Below are positions 22,688 to 31,043 of a stretch of DNA of 48,883 nt, piece after piece. The DNA lies in contig JAFTGD010000014.1 in NCBI GenBank assembly GCA_017458065.1, positions 1 through 48,883 on the forward strand, given 5' to 3'. The translations under genes were made by a program, and so were the position numbers. How positions within the stretch are numbered: the first letter of the stretch is position 1; each line of letters opens with the position of its first letter. The notes under the pieces are model-generated. The model was not told the origin of the DNA, ran no database searches, and saw nothing but the letters and a program-made list of their open reading frames with translations. The DNA comes from Oscillospiraceae bacterium. GTDB taxonomy: Bacteria > Bacillota > Clostridia > Oscillospirales > Oscillospiraceae.

Positions 22688-24859
22688 TTACTGCGCATCC
22701 CGGGCCTGCTTGATGGAGAGGCCGATGCGCTTTTTCTTTTCATCCACGTTCAGCACCACGACCTGCACCACGTCGCCCACGGAGAGGACCTCGGAGGGGT
22801 GGCGGATGAAGCGGTTGGAGATCTCGGAGATATGGACCAGGCCGTCCTGGTGCACCCCGATATCCACGAAGGCGCCGAAGTCGATGACGTTGCGGACGGT
22901 GCCGGAGAGCTTCATGCCGGGCTTGAGGTCGGAGAGCTCCATGACGTCGGTCCGCAGGATGGGCTTGGGCAGCTCGTCGCGGACGTCGCGGCCTGGCTTC
23001 ATCAGCTCCTGCATGACGTCCATCAGTGTGGGGACGCCGATGCCGATTTCCTCGGCCGCTTTGGCAGCGCCGTAGTCTTTGACCCGGTTCGGGAGGTCGG
23101 CGAGCTTCCCGGCGCGGAGGTCCGCGTCGCTGTGGCCCGTCAGCGTGAGCAGGGCCGAGGCGGCGGCGTAGGACTCGGGGTGGACGGCGGTGTTATCCAG
23201 GATGTTCTTGCTCTCGGGGACGCGCAGGAAGCCGGCGCACTGCTGGAAGGCCTTGGGTCCGAGCTTGGGCACCTTCTGCAGCTGCTTGCGGTCGCGGAAG
23301 GGGCCGTTCTCCTCGCGGAAGGCGACGATGTTTTTGGCGGTGGTCGCAGTCAGGCCCGCGACTCGGCGCAGCAGGGAGGGGGAGGCGGTGTTGACGTCGA
23401 CGCCGACGGCGTTGACGCAGTCCTCCACCACCGCGTCCAGCGCGGATTCCAGCTGCTTCTCGGGCATGTCGTGCTGGTACTGGCCAACGCCGATGGCCTT
23501 GGGCTCAATCTTGACCAGCTCGGCCAGCGGGTCCTGCAGGCGGCGGGCGATGGAGACAGCGGAGCGCAGATTGACGTCGAACTGCGGGAACTCCTCAGCC
23601 CCGAGGGGGCTTGCCGAATAGACCGAGGCGCCCGCCTCGGAGACGATCATATAGCTCAGGTTGGCCCCGCGCTCGTTCTCCTGACGGATCAGCTCGATGG
23701 CCATCTGCTCGGTCTCGCGGCTGGCGGTGCCGTTGCCGATGGCGATGTGCTCGACACCGTGTTTGCGCACCAGAGCGGCCAGCTTCTGGATGGCCTCGTT
23801 CTTCTGGCGCTCGCCATAGGTGGGATAGACCACCGCGGTGTCCAGCACGCGGCCGGTGCCGTCCACGACGGCGACCTTGCAGCCCATACGGTAGCCGGGG
23901 TCCAGACCCATGGTGACCTTGCCCTTGACGGGCGGCTGCATCAGCAGCGGGCGCAGGTTCAGGGCAAACTGGCCGATGGCGCCCTCGCAGGCCTTCTCCG
24001 TGAGGTCCGAGCGGATCTCGCGCTCCAGCGAGGGGAAGAGCAGCCGGTCGTAAGAGTCCAGCGCCGCCGCGCGGATAAACTCCATGGCGGCGGTCCCGGG
24101 CATGACGACCGCGCGGTAGACCGTGCGCATGGCGGTCTCGTGGTCCAGCACGACCGAGACCCGGAGGAACTTCTCCTTCTCGCCGCGGTTGATGGCCAGG
24201 ATCTGGTGCCCCTGCAGGCGGGACAGGTTCTGTGTGAAATCATAATATAGGCTGTAGACCGAGTCCTCCTCGGTGGCGGCCTCGGAATGGAGCTGGCCGA
24301 TCCGGTCCAGAAGGGCCTTCAGGGCCTTGCGCAGCTCGGCACTGTCGCTGATCTGTTCTGAGATGATGTCGCTTGCGCCGGAGAGGGCGTCCTCGACGGT
24401 CTCCACGCCCTTCTCAGGGTTGACATAATCATGGGCGGCCTGCGCCGGGTCCGGGCAGTTCCGCTCCTGTCGGAAGAGGAGCGCGGCCAGCGGCTCGAGG
24501 CCCTTTTCTTTGGCGATAGTGGCGCGGGTGCGGCGTTTCTGCTTATACGGTCGGTAGAGGTCCTCCAGTTCGGCGAGGGTCCTGGCCTTGCCGATGGCAG
24601 CGGCGAGCTCCTCGGTCAGCTTGCCCTGCTCCTCGATGGAAGAGAGGACGGTCTCGCGCCGCTCCTGCAGGTTGCGCAGGTACTGCAGACGCGTCTCCAG
24701 CGTGCGGAGGACGGTGTCGTCCATGGCGCCGTGCAGCTCCTTGCGGTAGCGGGCGATGAAGGGGACGGTGTTGCCCTCGTCCAGCAGGCGGACGACGTTT
24801 TCGACATACTCGGGTTTCTGGTTCAGCTCTTCGGCGAGAACTGAGATGATTTCTTCCAT
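22688..24859 (-). CDS. tex: Tex-family RNA-binding transcription accessory protein
   Basis: A 723-residue Tex protein: N-terminal helical domain (SVLAEELNQKPEYVENVVRLLDEGNTVPFIARYRKE), the YqgF-like domain (MGLDPGYRMGCKVAVVDGTG), helix-hairpin-helix (ASPSLLRRVAGLTATTAKNIVAFREENGPF) and a C-terminal S1 domain (GMKLSGTVRNVIDFGAFVDIGVHQDGLVHISE). Tex binds nucleic acid and affects transcription and ribosome function. ATG 24859 follows AAAGGAAGC; the open frame extends to 24919 but without a ribosome site and across a terminator hairpin. Length is normal. Confidence 0.96.
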   Translation of the reverse strand: MEEIISVLAEELNQKPEYVENVVRLLDEGNTVPFIARYRKELHGAMDDTVLRTLETRLQYLRNLQERRETVLSSIEEQGKLTEELAAAIGKARTLAELEDLYRPYKQKRRTRATIAKEKGLEPLAALLFRQERNCPDPAQAAHDYVNPEKGVETVEDALSGASDIISEQISDSAELRKALKALLDRIGQLHSEAATEEDSVYSLYYDFTQNLSRLQGHQILAINRGEKEKFLRVSVVLDHETAMRTVYRAVVMPGTAAMEFIRAAALDSYDRLLFPSLEREIRSDLTEKACEGAIGQFALNLRPLLMQPPVKGKVTMGLDPGYRMGCKVAVVDGTGRVLDTAVVYPTYGERQKNEAIQKLAALVRKHGVEHIAIGNGTASRETEQMAIELIRQENERGANLSYMIVSEAGASVYSASPLGAEEFPQFDVNLRSAVSIARRLQDPLAELVKIEPKAIGVGQYQHDMPEKQLESALDAVVEDCVNAVGVDVNTASPSLLRRVAGLTATTAKNIVAFREENGPFRDRKQLQKVPKLGPKAFQQCAGFLRVPESKNILDNTAVHPESYAAASALLTLTGHSDADLRAGKLADLPNRVKDYGAAKAAEEIGIGVPTLMDVMQELMKPGRDVRDELPKPILRTDVMELSDLKPGMKLSGTVRNVIDFGAFVDIGVHQDGLVHISEISNRFIRHPSEVLSVGDVVQVVVLNVDEKKKRIGLSIKQARDAQ

Positions 24860-24875
24860 GTTGCTTCCTTTCACG

Positions 24876-24903
24876 AAAAAGGCTTCCCGGAGGAGACCGG
24901 GAA
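24876..24903 (-). terminator. Terminator of the tagO-phosphodiesterase operon
   Basis: Read leftward, TTCCCGG (24903-24897) pairs with CCGGGAA (24890-24884) and is followed by GCC and TTTTT (24880-24876). It lies between the phosphodiesterase stop and the tex start. Confidence 0.75.
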
Positions 24904-24942
24904 ACCGTAAGATATACAAAGTCCGAAAAAAAGGCTGCCGGT

Positions 24943-25428
24943 TCAGCGCAGACCGTGTTCCAGCTCCTTCATCTCGACGGCGATGCCGCCGTTGTCAAAG
25001 ACGGTAAGGAGCGCCCAGGTGAGGGTGCGGCCTTTGCCGGCGGTGCCGGGGTTCACGACCTTGACGCCGCCCACATCCTCGTGGAAGGGGCAGTGGGTGT
25101 GGCCGAAGAGGGCCAGCTGGCAGCCGGCCTCCTGCGCGGCATAGACAAGGGAATCGACCCGGCCGTAGTCCACGTGATACAGGTGGCCGTGGGTGAGGAA
25201 GGCCTTGACCGGACCGAACGAAACGGTCATGACGTTGGGCGCCAGGGCGGCAAAGTCGCAGTTGCCGGCGACGTTATAGAGCGGGATCTCCGGGAACTGC
25301 TTCAGCAGCACGCCGGTGTCACGGTCGTGGTCGCCCAGATGGACGATGGCGTCCGGCCGGCAGCGGCTGACCGCGTCGACCATGGGGGCCGTCAGGCCGT
25401 GGGTGTCGGAAAAGACGGCGATTCTCAC
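24943..25428 (-). CDS. YfcE/MJ0936-family metallophosphodiesterase
   Basis: A 161-residue calcineurin-like phosphoesterase with all metal ligands visible: VRIAVFSDTHG, HLGDHD, YNVAGNCD, FLTHGHLYHVD and LFGHTHCPF. The family hydrolyses phosphodiesters in vitro, with manganese or nickel; the cellular substrate is not settled. GTG 25428 is chosen because it overlaps the tagO stop (GTGA) and gives the family N-terminus; the open frame further upstream lies inside tagO. It is translationally coupled to tagO. Confidence 0.9.
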   Translation of the reverse strand: MRIAVFSDTHGLTAPMVDAVSRCRPDAIVHLGDHDRDTGVLLKQFPEIPLYNVAGNCDFAALAPNVMTVSFGPVKAFLTHGHLYHVDYGRVDSLVYAAQEAGCQLALFGHTHCPFHEDVGGVKVVNPGTAGKGRTLTWALLTVFDNGGIAVEMKELEHGLR

Positions 25429-26558
25429 TTGTTCGTCTCCTCCGGATGAGGCGTCTGCGGGGGATTGGGGAAGTCCGCGTGGGGGACTGCGGCGGCCTCG
25501 GGGTGCAGCTGCTTGGTCTTGCGGAAAACAAAGAGCCACACCGTGAGAGAGATCGCAAAGGCGACCACGATGCAGACGATACGGATCCCGGTGCCGGGGC
25601 CGGCGATCAGCACGGCGATCAGGCCGAGGACCGCGGACACCGCGTACAGCACGGCGACGGCCTGCTTCTGGTTCATGCCCATGGCGATCAGCTTGTGGTG
25701 GATATGGCCGCGGTCGGCATGGAAGGGGCTCTGCCCGTGGAAGATGCGCCGGAAGAAGGCAAACACCGTGTCGAACAGGGGCACCGCCAGCGAGAGCAGC
25801 GGAATCAGGAAGGTGATGATGGCGTGGAACTTGAACAGACCCATGATGCTGACGCAGGAAAGCACATAGCCCAGAAACTGCGATCCGACATCACCCATGA
25901 AGATCTTGGCAGGGTTGAGGTTGTAGGGCATGAAGCCGAAGCACGCGCCCGCGAGGCAGGCCAGGATAAGAGGGATCCCTGCGATGCCCGAAGGGAGGAT
26001 CAGCGAGACGATCATCATCGAAAGCGAGCTGATGGCCGAGATGCCGACGGCGAGGCCGTCCAGCCCGTCGATGAGGTTGACGGCGTTGGTGCAGGCGATG
26101 ATCCAGACGACGGTGAAGGGGATGGAGAGCCAGCCCAGCTGGATGGTAGTGTCGGCGTCAAGAAAGCCGGGGTTGGAGATGGCGTCGAAGACGATGCCGC
26201 AGCGGATCGCGACCAGGGCGGCGAGAAACTGCCCGCCCAGCTTGATCCAGGGATTGAGACAGAGAATGTCGTCCAGGGCCCCCATGACCGCGATGATGAT
26301 CGCGCCCAGCAGCAGACCCATGACCTGCATGGACATGTTCACAAAGATGAGGACCGACAGCACAAAGCCCACAAAGATCGCAAGGCCGCCCATACGGGGG
26401 ATCGGGTGGTTGTGCACCCGGCGGTCGTCCTTCGGCACGTCAATGGCGCCGACGTTCTCGGCAAAGCGCTTGACCGGCGGGGTCATGAAGTAACAGACCA
26501 GGAACGCCACCAGCGGGCCGGCGGCCATTTTCCAGATCGGGAAACCTAAAGATTGCAT
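25425..26558 (-). CDS. tagO: Undecaprenyl-phosphate GlcNAc-1-phosphate transferase (TagO/WecA)
   Basis: A 377-residue polytopic enzyme of the MraY/WecA family, with about ten membrane helices. Signature loops are DDRRVHNHPIPRMGGLAIF, ALDDI, the catalytic-loop aspartates in NAVNLIDGLDGLAVG, FMGDVGSQFLGY and the histidine loop HADRGHIHHKLIAMG. It attaches GlcNAc-1-phosphate to the lipid carrier, the first step of wall teichoic acid or other surface polymers. Length and motifs are typical; the C-terminal 40 residues are proline-rich and cytoplasmic. Its stop overlaps the start of the phosphodiesterase gene. Confidence 0.94.
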   Translation of the reverse strand: MQSLGFPIWKMAAGPLVAFLVCYFMTPPVKRFAENVGAIDVPKDDRRVHNHPIPRMGGLAIFVGFVLSVLIFVNMSMQVMGLLLGAIIIAVMGALDDILCLNPWIKLGGQFLAALVAIRCGIVFDAISNPGFLDADTTIQLGWLSIPFTVVWIIACTNAVNLIDGLDGLAVGISAISSLSMMIVSLILPSGIAGIPLILACLAGACFGFMPYNLNPAKIFMGDVGSQFLGYVLSCVSIMGLFKFHAIITFLIPLLSLAVPLFDTVFAFFRRIFHGQSPFHADRGHIHHKLIAMGMNQKQAVAVLYAVSAVLGLIAVLIAGPGTGIRIVCIVVAFAISLTVWLFVFRKTKQLHPEAAAVPHADFPNPPQTPHPEETNK

Positions 26559-26619
26559 AACAACGACTCCAAGTGATGAAATCGACCGATGACAGGGTCA
26601 AAAACGAGAGAGAAGCGGA

Positions 26620-27639
26620 TCAGAAGGGCTTCTCCACAAAGCCGACGCGCTTATAGACCTTGCGCAGGGTCTTGCGGGCGATGCCGGTGGCGCGCTGGGC
26701 GCCTTCGGTATATACGGTGCGCAGGTATTCCTTGTCGGCGATCATCCTTGTGCTCTCCTCGCGGATGGGACGCAGCGTCTCGATGACGGCGTCGCCCACG
26801 GCGGGCTTGAACGCGCCGTAGCCCTTGCCGGCAAAATCGTGCTCGATCTGCTCAAAGCTCAGGCCGGTGACGGCGGCGTAGATGTTCATGAGGTTTGCGA
26901 CGCCGGGCTTATTCTCCGGGTCGTAGCGGACGCAGTTCTCGGTGTCCGAGTCCGTGACGGCGCGCTTGAACTTGCGCGCGATCTCCTCCGGCGGGTCCAT
27001 GATGAAGACGCAGCCGGCCGGGTCGGACTTGGACATTTTGGAGGTGGGGACGGACAGGCTCATGATGCGGGCGCCCACCTTGGGGATGTAAGGCTCGGGG
27101 ACCGTGAAGGTCGGGCCGTAGATGTTGTTGAAGCGCATGGCGATGTCGCGGGTAAGCTCGCAGTGCTGCTTCTGGTCCTGGCCGACGGGGACAAAATCCG
27201 CCTGGTAGAGCAGAATGTCCGCCGCCATCAGGGCCGGATAGGTGAAGAGGCCGCCGTTGATGTTCTCGGCGTTCTTGGCGCTCTTGTCCTTGAACTGGGT
27301 CATGCGGCTGAGCTCGCCGAACATGGTATAGCAGTTGAGAACCCAGCCCAGCTCCGCGTGCTCATGCACATGGCTCTGGATGAAAAGAGTGTTCTTCTGG
27401 GGATCAAGCCCGCAGGCGATGTACTGCGCCAGCTGCGAGACCGAGCGCCGCCGCAGCTCCGCCGGATTCTGTCGGACGGTGATGCTGTGCAGGTCCGCCA
27501 TAAAATAATAGCAGTCAAACTCCTCTGCGATTTCAGCCCAGTTCTTCACCGCACCGAGGTAGTTGCCCAGATGCAGGTCTCCGGAAGGCTGAATGCCGGA
27601 CAGCATTACTTTTTTTCTGGTTTCTGTCTGCTGATCCAT
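26620..27639 (-). CDS. trpS: Tryptophan-tRNA ligase
   Basis: A 339-residue class I aminoacyl-tRNA synthetase. The HIGH-type motif is PSGDLHLGNYLG and the KMSKS loop is KMSKSDP; QDQKQHCELTRDIAMRFN and the tryptophan-pocket segment are as in bacterial TrpRS. It charges tRNA-Trp. ATG 27639 gives the family N-terminus (MDQQTETRKKVMLSGIQPSG), with ACGGAGAAC upstream; the frame is open further but enters the shared promoter region. No T-box leader is recognisable. It is divergent from gltX. Confidence 0.95.
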   Translation of the reverse strand: MDQQTETRKKVMLSGIQPSGDLHLGNYLGAVKNWAEIAEEFDCYYFMADLHSITVRQNPAELRRRSVSQLAQYIACGLDPQKNTLFIQSHVHEHAELGWVLNCYTMFGELSRMTQFKDKSAKNAENINGGLFTYPALMAADILLYQADFVPVGQDQKQHCELTRDIAMRFNNIYGPTFTVPEPYIPKVGARIMSLSVPTSKMSKSDPAGCVFIMDPPEEIARKFKRAVTDSDTENCVRYDPENKPGVANLMNIYAAVTGLSFEQIEHDFAGKGYGAFKPAVGDAVIETLRPIREESTRMIADKEYLRTVYTEGAQRATGIARKTLRKVYKRVGFVEKPF

Positions 27640-27697
27640 GATGATGGTTCTCCGTTTCGATTTTCCAAAATACTGTGCACAGAGGCGGTATCTACTA

Positions 27698-27736
27698 CCA
27701 CATGTGGACAACTAACTTATTGTAACAGAATAAGTT
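27698..27736. promoter_or_regulatory. Two palindromes in the trpS-gltX intergenic region
   Basis: CCACATGTGG (27698-27707) is a perfect 10-bp palindrome, and AACTTATT (27714-27721) with AATAAGTT (27729-27736) is an inverted repeat that ends five bases before the gltX -35 box. Both could be protein sites serving the divergent genes. Confidence 0.35.
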
Positions 27737-27740
27737 GTGC

Positions 27741-27769
27741 TTGACAACAGGAAAAATGTAAAATATTAT
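27741..27769 (+). promoter_or_regulatory. gltX promoter
   Basis: -35 TTGACA (27741-27746), 17-base spacer, -10 TATTAT (27764-27769), 34 bases before the gltX start codon. Confidence 0.75.
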
Positions 27770-27803
27770 AAAGAAACCGATTCTACAACAGGAGGACAAA
27801 GCT

Positions 27804-29288
27804 ATGCCTGAGAAGATTGATCTCAGCTGGTTTGAAGAGATGGAAGCGCGCATCCCGAAGGGGAAGGTGCGCACGCGTTTTGCCCCGTCGCCGACGGGAT
27901 ACATGCATGTGGGGAACCTGCGCACGGCGCTCTACACCTGGCTGATTGCGCGCCATGCCGGCGGGACCTTTATCCTGCGCATTGAGGACACCGACCAGGG
28001 CCGTCTGGTAGAGGGCGCGGTCGATGTGATCTATAAGACAATGAAGGAATGCAAGCTGGACCACGACGAAGGCCCGGATGTGGGCGGCCCCGTCGCCCCC
28101 TATATCCAGACCGAGCGCAGACCCTTTTACGGCAAGTACGCCGAGCTGCTGATCTCGCGCGGACACGCCTACCGCTGCTTCTGCGAGAAGGCGGAGAGCG
28201 AGGAGGACAGCGGCGACTTCAACCGTGCCGAGGACCCCTGCCGCAGCCTGGACCCGGCGGAAGCAGACCGCCGCGCCGACGCGGGCGAGCCCTTTGTCGT
28301 CCGGCAGCGGATCCCCCGCGAGGGTGAGACCGTGTTCCACGATGAGATCTTCGGAGATATCCGGGTGGAGAACAGCACCCTGGACGACCAGGTCCTGATG
28401 AAGCGGGACGGCCTGCCCACCTACAACTTTGCCAACGTCATCGACGACCATCTCATGGGCATCACCCACGTGGTGCGAGGGAGCGAGTATCTCTCCTCCG
28501 CGCCCAAGTACAACCTGCTGTACGAGGGCTTCGGCTGGGAGATCCCCAAGTATGTACACTGCTCGCCGGTCATGCGCGACCAGCACAACAAGATGTCCAA
28601 GCGGCACGGGGACCCGTCCTATGAGGACCTGATCGCCCAGGGTTATCTGACGGATGCGGTGATCAACTATGTGGCGCTGCTGGGCTGGAGCCCCGGCGGG
28701 GAGCAGGAGATCTTCACGCTGGACGAGCTGAAGGACATCTTCCAGATCTCCGGCATCTCCAAGTCCCCGGCCATCTTCGATATCGAGAAGCTGCGCTACT
28801 TCAACGCCGCCTATATCCGCGCCATGGCGCCGGAGGACTTTGCCCGCGTGGCCGAGCCCTTTATCCGCCAGGCGGTGAAGAACGAGGCCTATGACGCGGC
28901 CGCCATCGCGGCGCTGCTGCAGCAGCGGACCGAGGTCCTGACCGAGATCCCGGAGAAGCTGGACTTCTTCGACACGCTGCCGGAGTATGAGACCGAGCTC
29001 TTTGTCCACAAGAAGTCCAAGTCCGACCTTGAGAGCTCCCGCGCGGTGCTGGAGACGATCATCCCGACCTTTGAGGCGCTGGACGAGTGGACGGATGAGA
29101 AGATCCTCGGCGCCATGACGGCCCTTGCCGAGCAGTGGGAGGTCAAGAACGCCAAGGTCATGTGGCCGGTGCGTATTGCGGCCGCGGGTAAGGCCGTCAC
29201 GCCGGGCGGCGCGGTGGAGATCTGCCGCATCCTCGGCAGGGACGAGACCCTGCGCAGGCTGCGCATCGCCCTCACAAAGCTGAGCTGA
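27804..29288 (+). CDS. gltX: Glutamate-tRNA ligase
   Basis: A 494-residue class I synthetase. FAPSPTGYMHVGNLRTALY is the HIGH region, FILRIEDTDQGRLVEG follows, and KMSKRHGDPSYEDL is the KMSKS loop; the C-terminal helical domain is present. It charges tRNA-Glu, and in organisms that use GatCAB may also charge tRNA-Gln. ATG 27804 follows ACAGGAGGACAAAGCT. It has its own consensus promoter and a terminator hairpin behind it. Confidence 0.96.
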   Translation: MPEKIDLSWFEEMEARIPKGKVRTRFAPSPTGYMHVGNLRTALYTWLIARHAGGTFILRIEDTDQGRLVEGAVDVIYKTMKECKLDHDEGPDVGGPVAPYIQTERRPFYGKYAELLISRGHAYRCFCEKAESEEDSGDFNRAEDPCRSLDPAEADRRADAGEPFVVRQRIPREGETVFHDEIFGDIRVENSTLDDQVLMKRDGLPTYNFANVIDDHLMGITHVVRGSEYLSSAPKYNLLYEGFGWEIPKYVHCSPVMRDQHNKMSKRHGDPSYEDLIAQGYLTDAVINYVALLGWSPGGEQEIFTLDELKDIFQISGISKSPAIFDIEKLRYFNAAYIRAMAPEDFARVAEPFIRQAVKNEAYDAAAIAALLQQRTEVLTEIPEKLDFFDTLPEYETELFVHKKSKSDLESSRAVLETIIPTFEALDEWTDEKILGAMTALAEQWEVKNAKVMWPVRIAAAGKAVTPGGAVEICRILGRDETLRRLRIALTKLS

Positions 29289-29290
29289 GC

Positions 29291-29337
29291 AAAGCGAAGC
29301 TTTTTGCCCCGGCCGCGCGCAGGCGTTAGGCCGGGGC
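29291..29337 (+). terminator. Terminator region after gltX
   Basis: AAAGC-GAA-GCTTTTT (29291-29303) is followed at once by a GC-rich hairpin, GCCCCGGCC (29306-29314) with GGCCGGGGC (29329-29337). The first has the T run, the second the stronger stem. Confidence 0.55.
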
Positions 29338-29381
29338 GGAGTATACCATCCTATCGTAGCACCATTTTTAGGGAGAGACCC

Positions 29382-30944
29382 GTGGAAGAAAACGTCGTCA
29401 GGCTCGCAAAACCCAGAAAAAAAGGACTGCTGTATCTGGTTTTCAGCCGCTTTTTCATCATCGCGCTGCTGATTGCCCTGCAGATCGCGTTCTATGTGAT
29501 GCTGGCCATGTGGCTGAGGGAATATCTGCCGCATTATGCGATCGTCCAGGCGCTTTTTGGCCTGGTGATGGTCATTTTTCTTTTCAACAGCCGTATGGAC
29601 TATTCCGCCAAGCTCACCTGGCTGGCCCTGATTGCCGTGTTCCCCCTGGCCGGCGCGCTGATGCTGGCCTATACCCAGAACAACCTTGGCCAGCGCGCGG
29701 TCAAAAAGCGCTCGGCTGAGCTGATCAACCAGACAAAACACAGCATCGCGCAGGACACGGAGACCATCGAAGGCCTCAAAGGCGACCCCTATGCCAGCGA
29801 CGACCTGCATAAGTACCTCTGCCGCAGCGGATGCTTCCCCATCTACCGCGGCACGCAGGCGCGCTACTTCCCGCTGGGGGAGAATGTGCTGGAGGCCATG
29901 CTGCCGGAGCTGGAGAAGGCCGAGAAGTTTATCTTCCTGGAGTTTTTTATCATCGAAGAAGGCTATATGTGGGGCCGCGTCCTCGATGTGCTGACGCGCA
30001 AGGCGGCGGCGGGCGTGGATGTGCGGGTGATGTATGACGGAATGAGCGATCTTTTCAACCTCCCGCCCAACTACACAAAGCTCCTGGCGGCGAAGGGGAT
30101 CAAGGCCAAGGCTTTCGCGCCGATGACGCCCTTTGTCTCCACCCATTACAACTACCGCGACCACCGCAAGATCATGGTCATCGACGGGAAAGTCGCCTTC
30201 AACGGGGGCGTCAACCTGGCCGACGAGTACATCAACCGCACTGTGCGCTTCGGCCACTGGAAGGACAGCGCTGTCATGCTGAAGGGCAGCGCGGTCGCAA
30301 GCTTCACCCTGCTGTTTCTGCAGATGTGGAACCTGACCGAGAAGGAGGCGGAGTTCCCGGACGAGCTTCTTGTGAGCCCCGCGGAGGAGAAAGCCGACGG
30401 TTTCGTCATGCCCTACGGCGACAGCCCGCTGGATGAGGAGAAGGTGGGGGAGAACGTCTATATGGACTTTCTCAACCGGGCAGTGGACTATGTGCACATC
30501 ATGACGCCCTATCTGATCCTCGACGGTGAGCTGGAGGCCTCGTTGAAATACGCGGCCGAGCGGGGCGTGGATGTTCAGCTTATCCTGCCGGGCATCCCGG
30601 ACAAGAAGGTGGCCTACGCCCTGGCAAAGTCCCACTACGCCGCCCTGACGGAGGCGGGGGTGAAGATCTATGAGTACACGCCGGGCTTCGTCCACTCCAA
30701 GGTCTTTGTCAGCGACGGCGTGCGCGCTGTGGTGGGCACCATCAACCTGGACTACCGCAGCCTCTATCATCACTTTGAGTGCGCGACCTATCTGTACCGG
30801 AACGCCTGCATCCCGGAGATCGAACAGGATTTTCAGGACACGCTGGCAAAGTGCCGCGCCGTCACGCCCGAGAGCATCCGGAACGAGAAGCTGGGCTACA
30901 AGCTGCTGGGTCCGCTGCTGAAAATCATCTCGCCCCTGATGTGA
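29382..30944 (+). CDS. cls: Cardiolipin synthase (phospholipase D family)
   Basis: A 520-residue enzyme with two or three N-terminal membrane helices (about residues 15-80), then two HKD catalytic motifs: HYNYRDHRKIMVIDGKVAFNGG and HSKVFVSDGVRAVVGTINLD. It joins phosphatidylglycerol molecules to form cardiolipin at the membrane. GTG 29382 is chosen because AGGGAGAGACCC lies directly upstream; the open frame to 29304 runs through the gltX terminator. The C-terminus (LGYKLLGPLLKIISPLM) is hydrophobic, as usual in this family. Confidence 0.94.
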   Translation: MEENVVRLAKPRKKGLLYLVFSRFFIIALLIALQIAFYVMLAMWLREYLPHYAIVQALFGLVMVIFLFNSRMDYSAKLTWLALIAVFPLAGALMLAYTQNNLGQRAVKKRSAELINQTKHSIAQDTETIEGLKGDPYASDDLHKYLCRSGCFPIYRGTQARYFPLGENVLEAMLPELEKAEKFIFLEFFIIEEGYMWGRVLDVLTRKAAAGVDVRVMYDGMSDLFNLPPNYTKLLAAKGIKAKAFAPMTPFVSTHYNYRDHRKIMVIDGKVAFNGGVNLADEYINRTVRFGHWKDSAVMLKGSAVASFTLLFLQMWNLTEKEAEFPDELLVSPAEEKADGFVMPYGDSPLDEEKVGENVYMDFLNRAVDYVHIMTPYLILDGELEASLKYAAERGVDVQLILPGIPDKKVAYALAKSHYAALTEAGVKIYEYTPGFVHSKVFVSDGVRAVVGTINLDYRSLYHHFECATYLYRNACIPEIEQDFQDTLAKCRAVTPESIRNEKLGYKLLGPLLKIISPLM

Positions 30945-30949
30945 ATATC

Positions 30950-30998
30950 AGAAACGGGAGCAATCGCCGCAAAGCATGTGACGATTGCTCCCGTTTCT
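30950..30998. terminator. Long convergent terminator between cls and clc
   Basis: AGAAACGGGAGCAATCG (30950-30966) pairs perfectly over 17 bp with 30982-30998. It lies between two genes pointing at each other and probably serves both. Confidence 0.75.
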
Positions 30999-31043
30999 TC
31001 GATATGGATATTGAGCCCCGGACAGTGCGCAGGGCGAGAAAAC

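Noticed and set aside
22052-24250. 732-codon open frame opposite the cyclophilin and tex genes
   Set aside because: Both opposite-strand genes are unmistakable; this frame has no start context or motif.
27640-27803. T-box riboswitch for trpS or gltX
   Set aside because: The leaders are too short, and no T-box core sequence or antiterminator arrangement was found.
27783-30773. 996-codon open frame opposite gltX and cls
   Set aside because: Spans two clear genes and their terminator on the other strand; product of GC-rich third positions.
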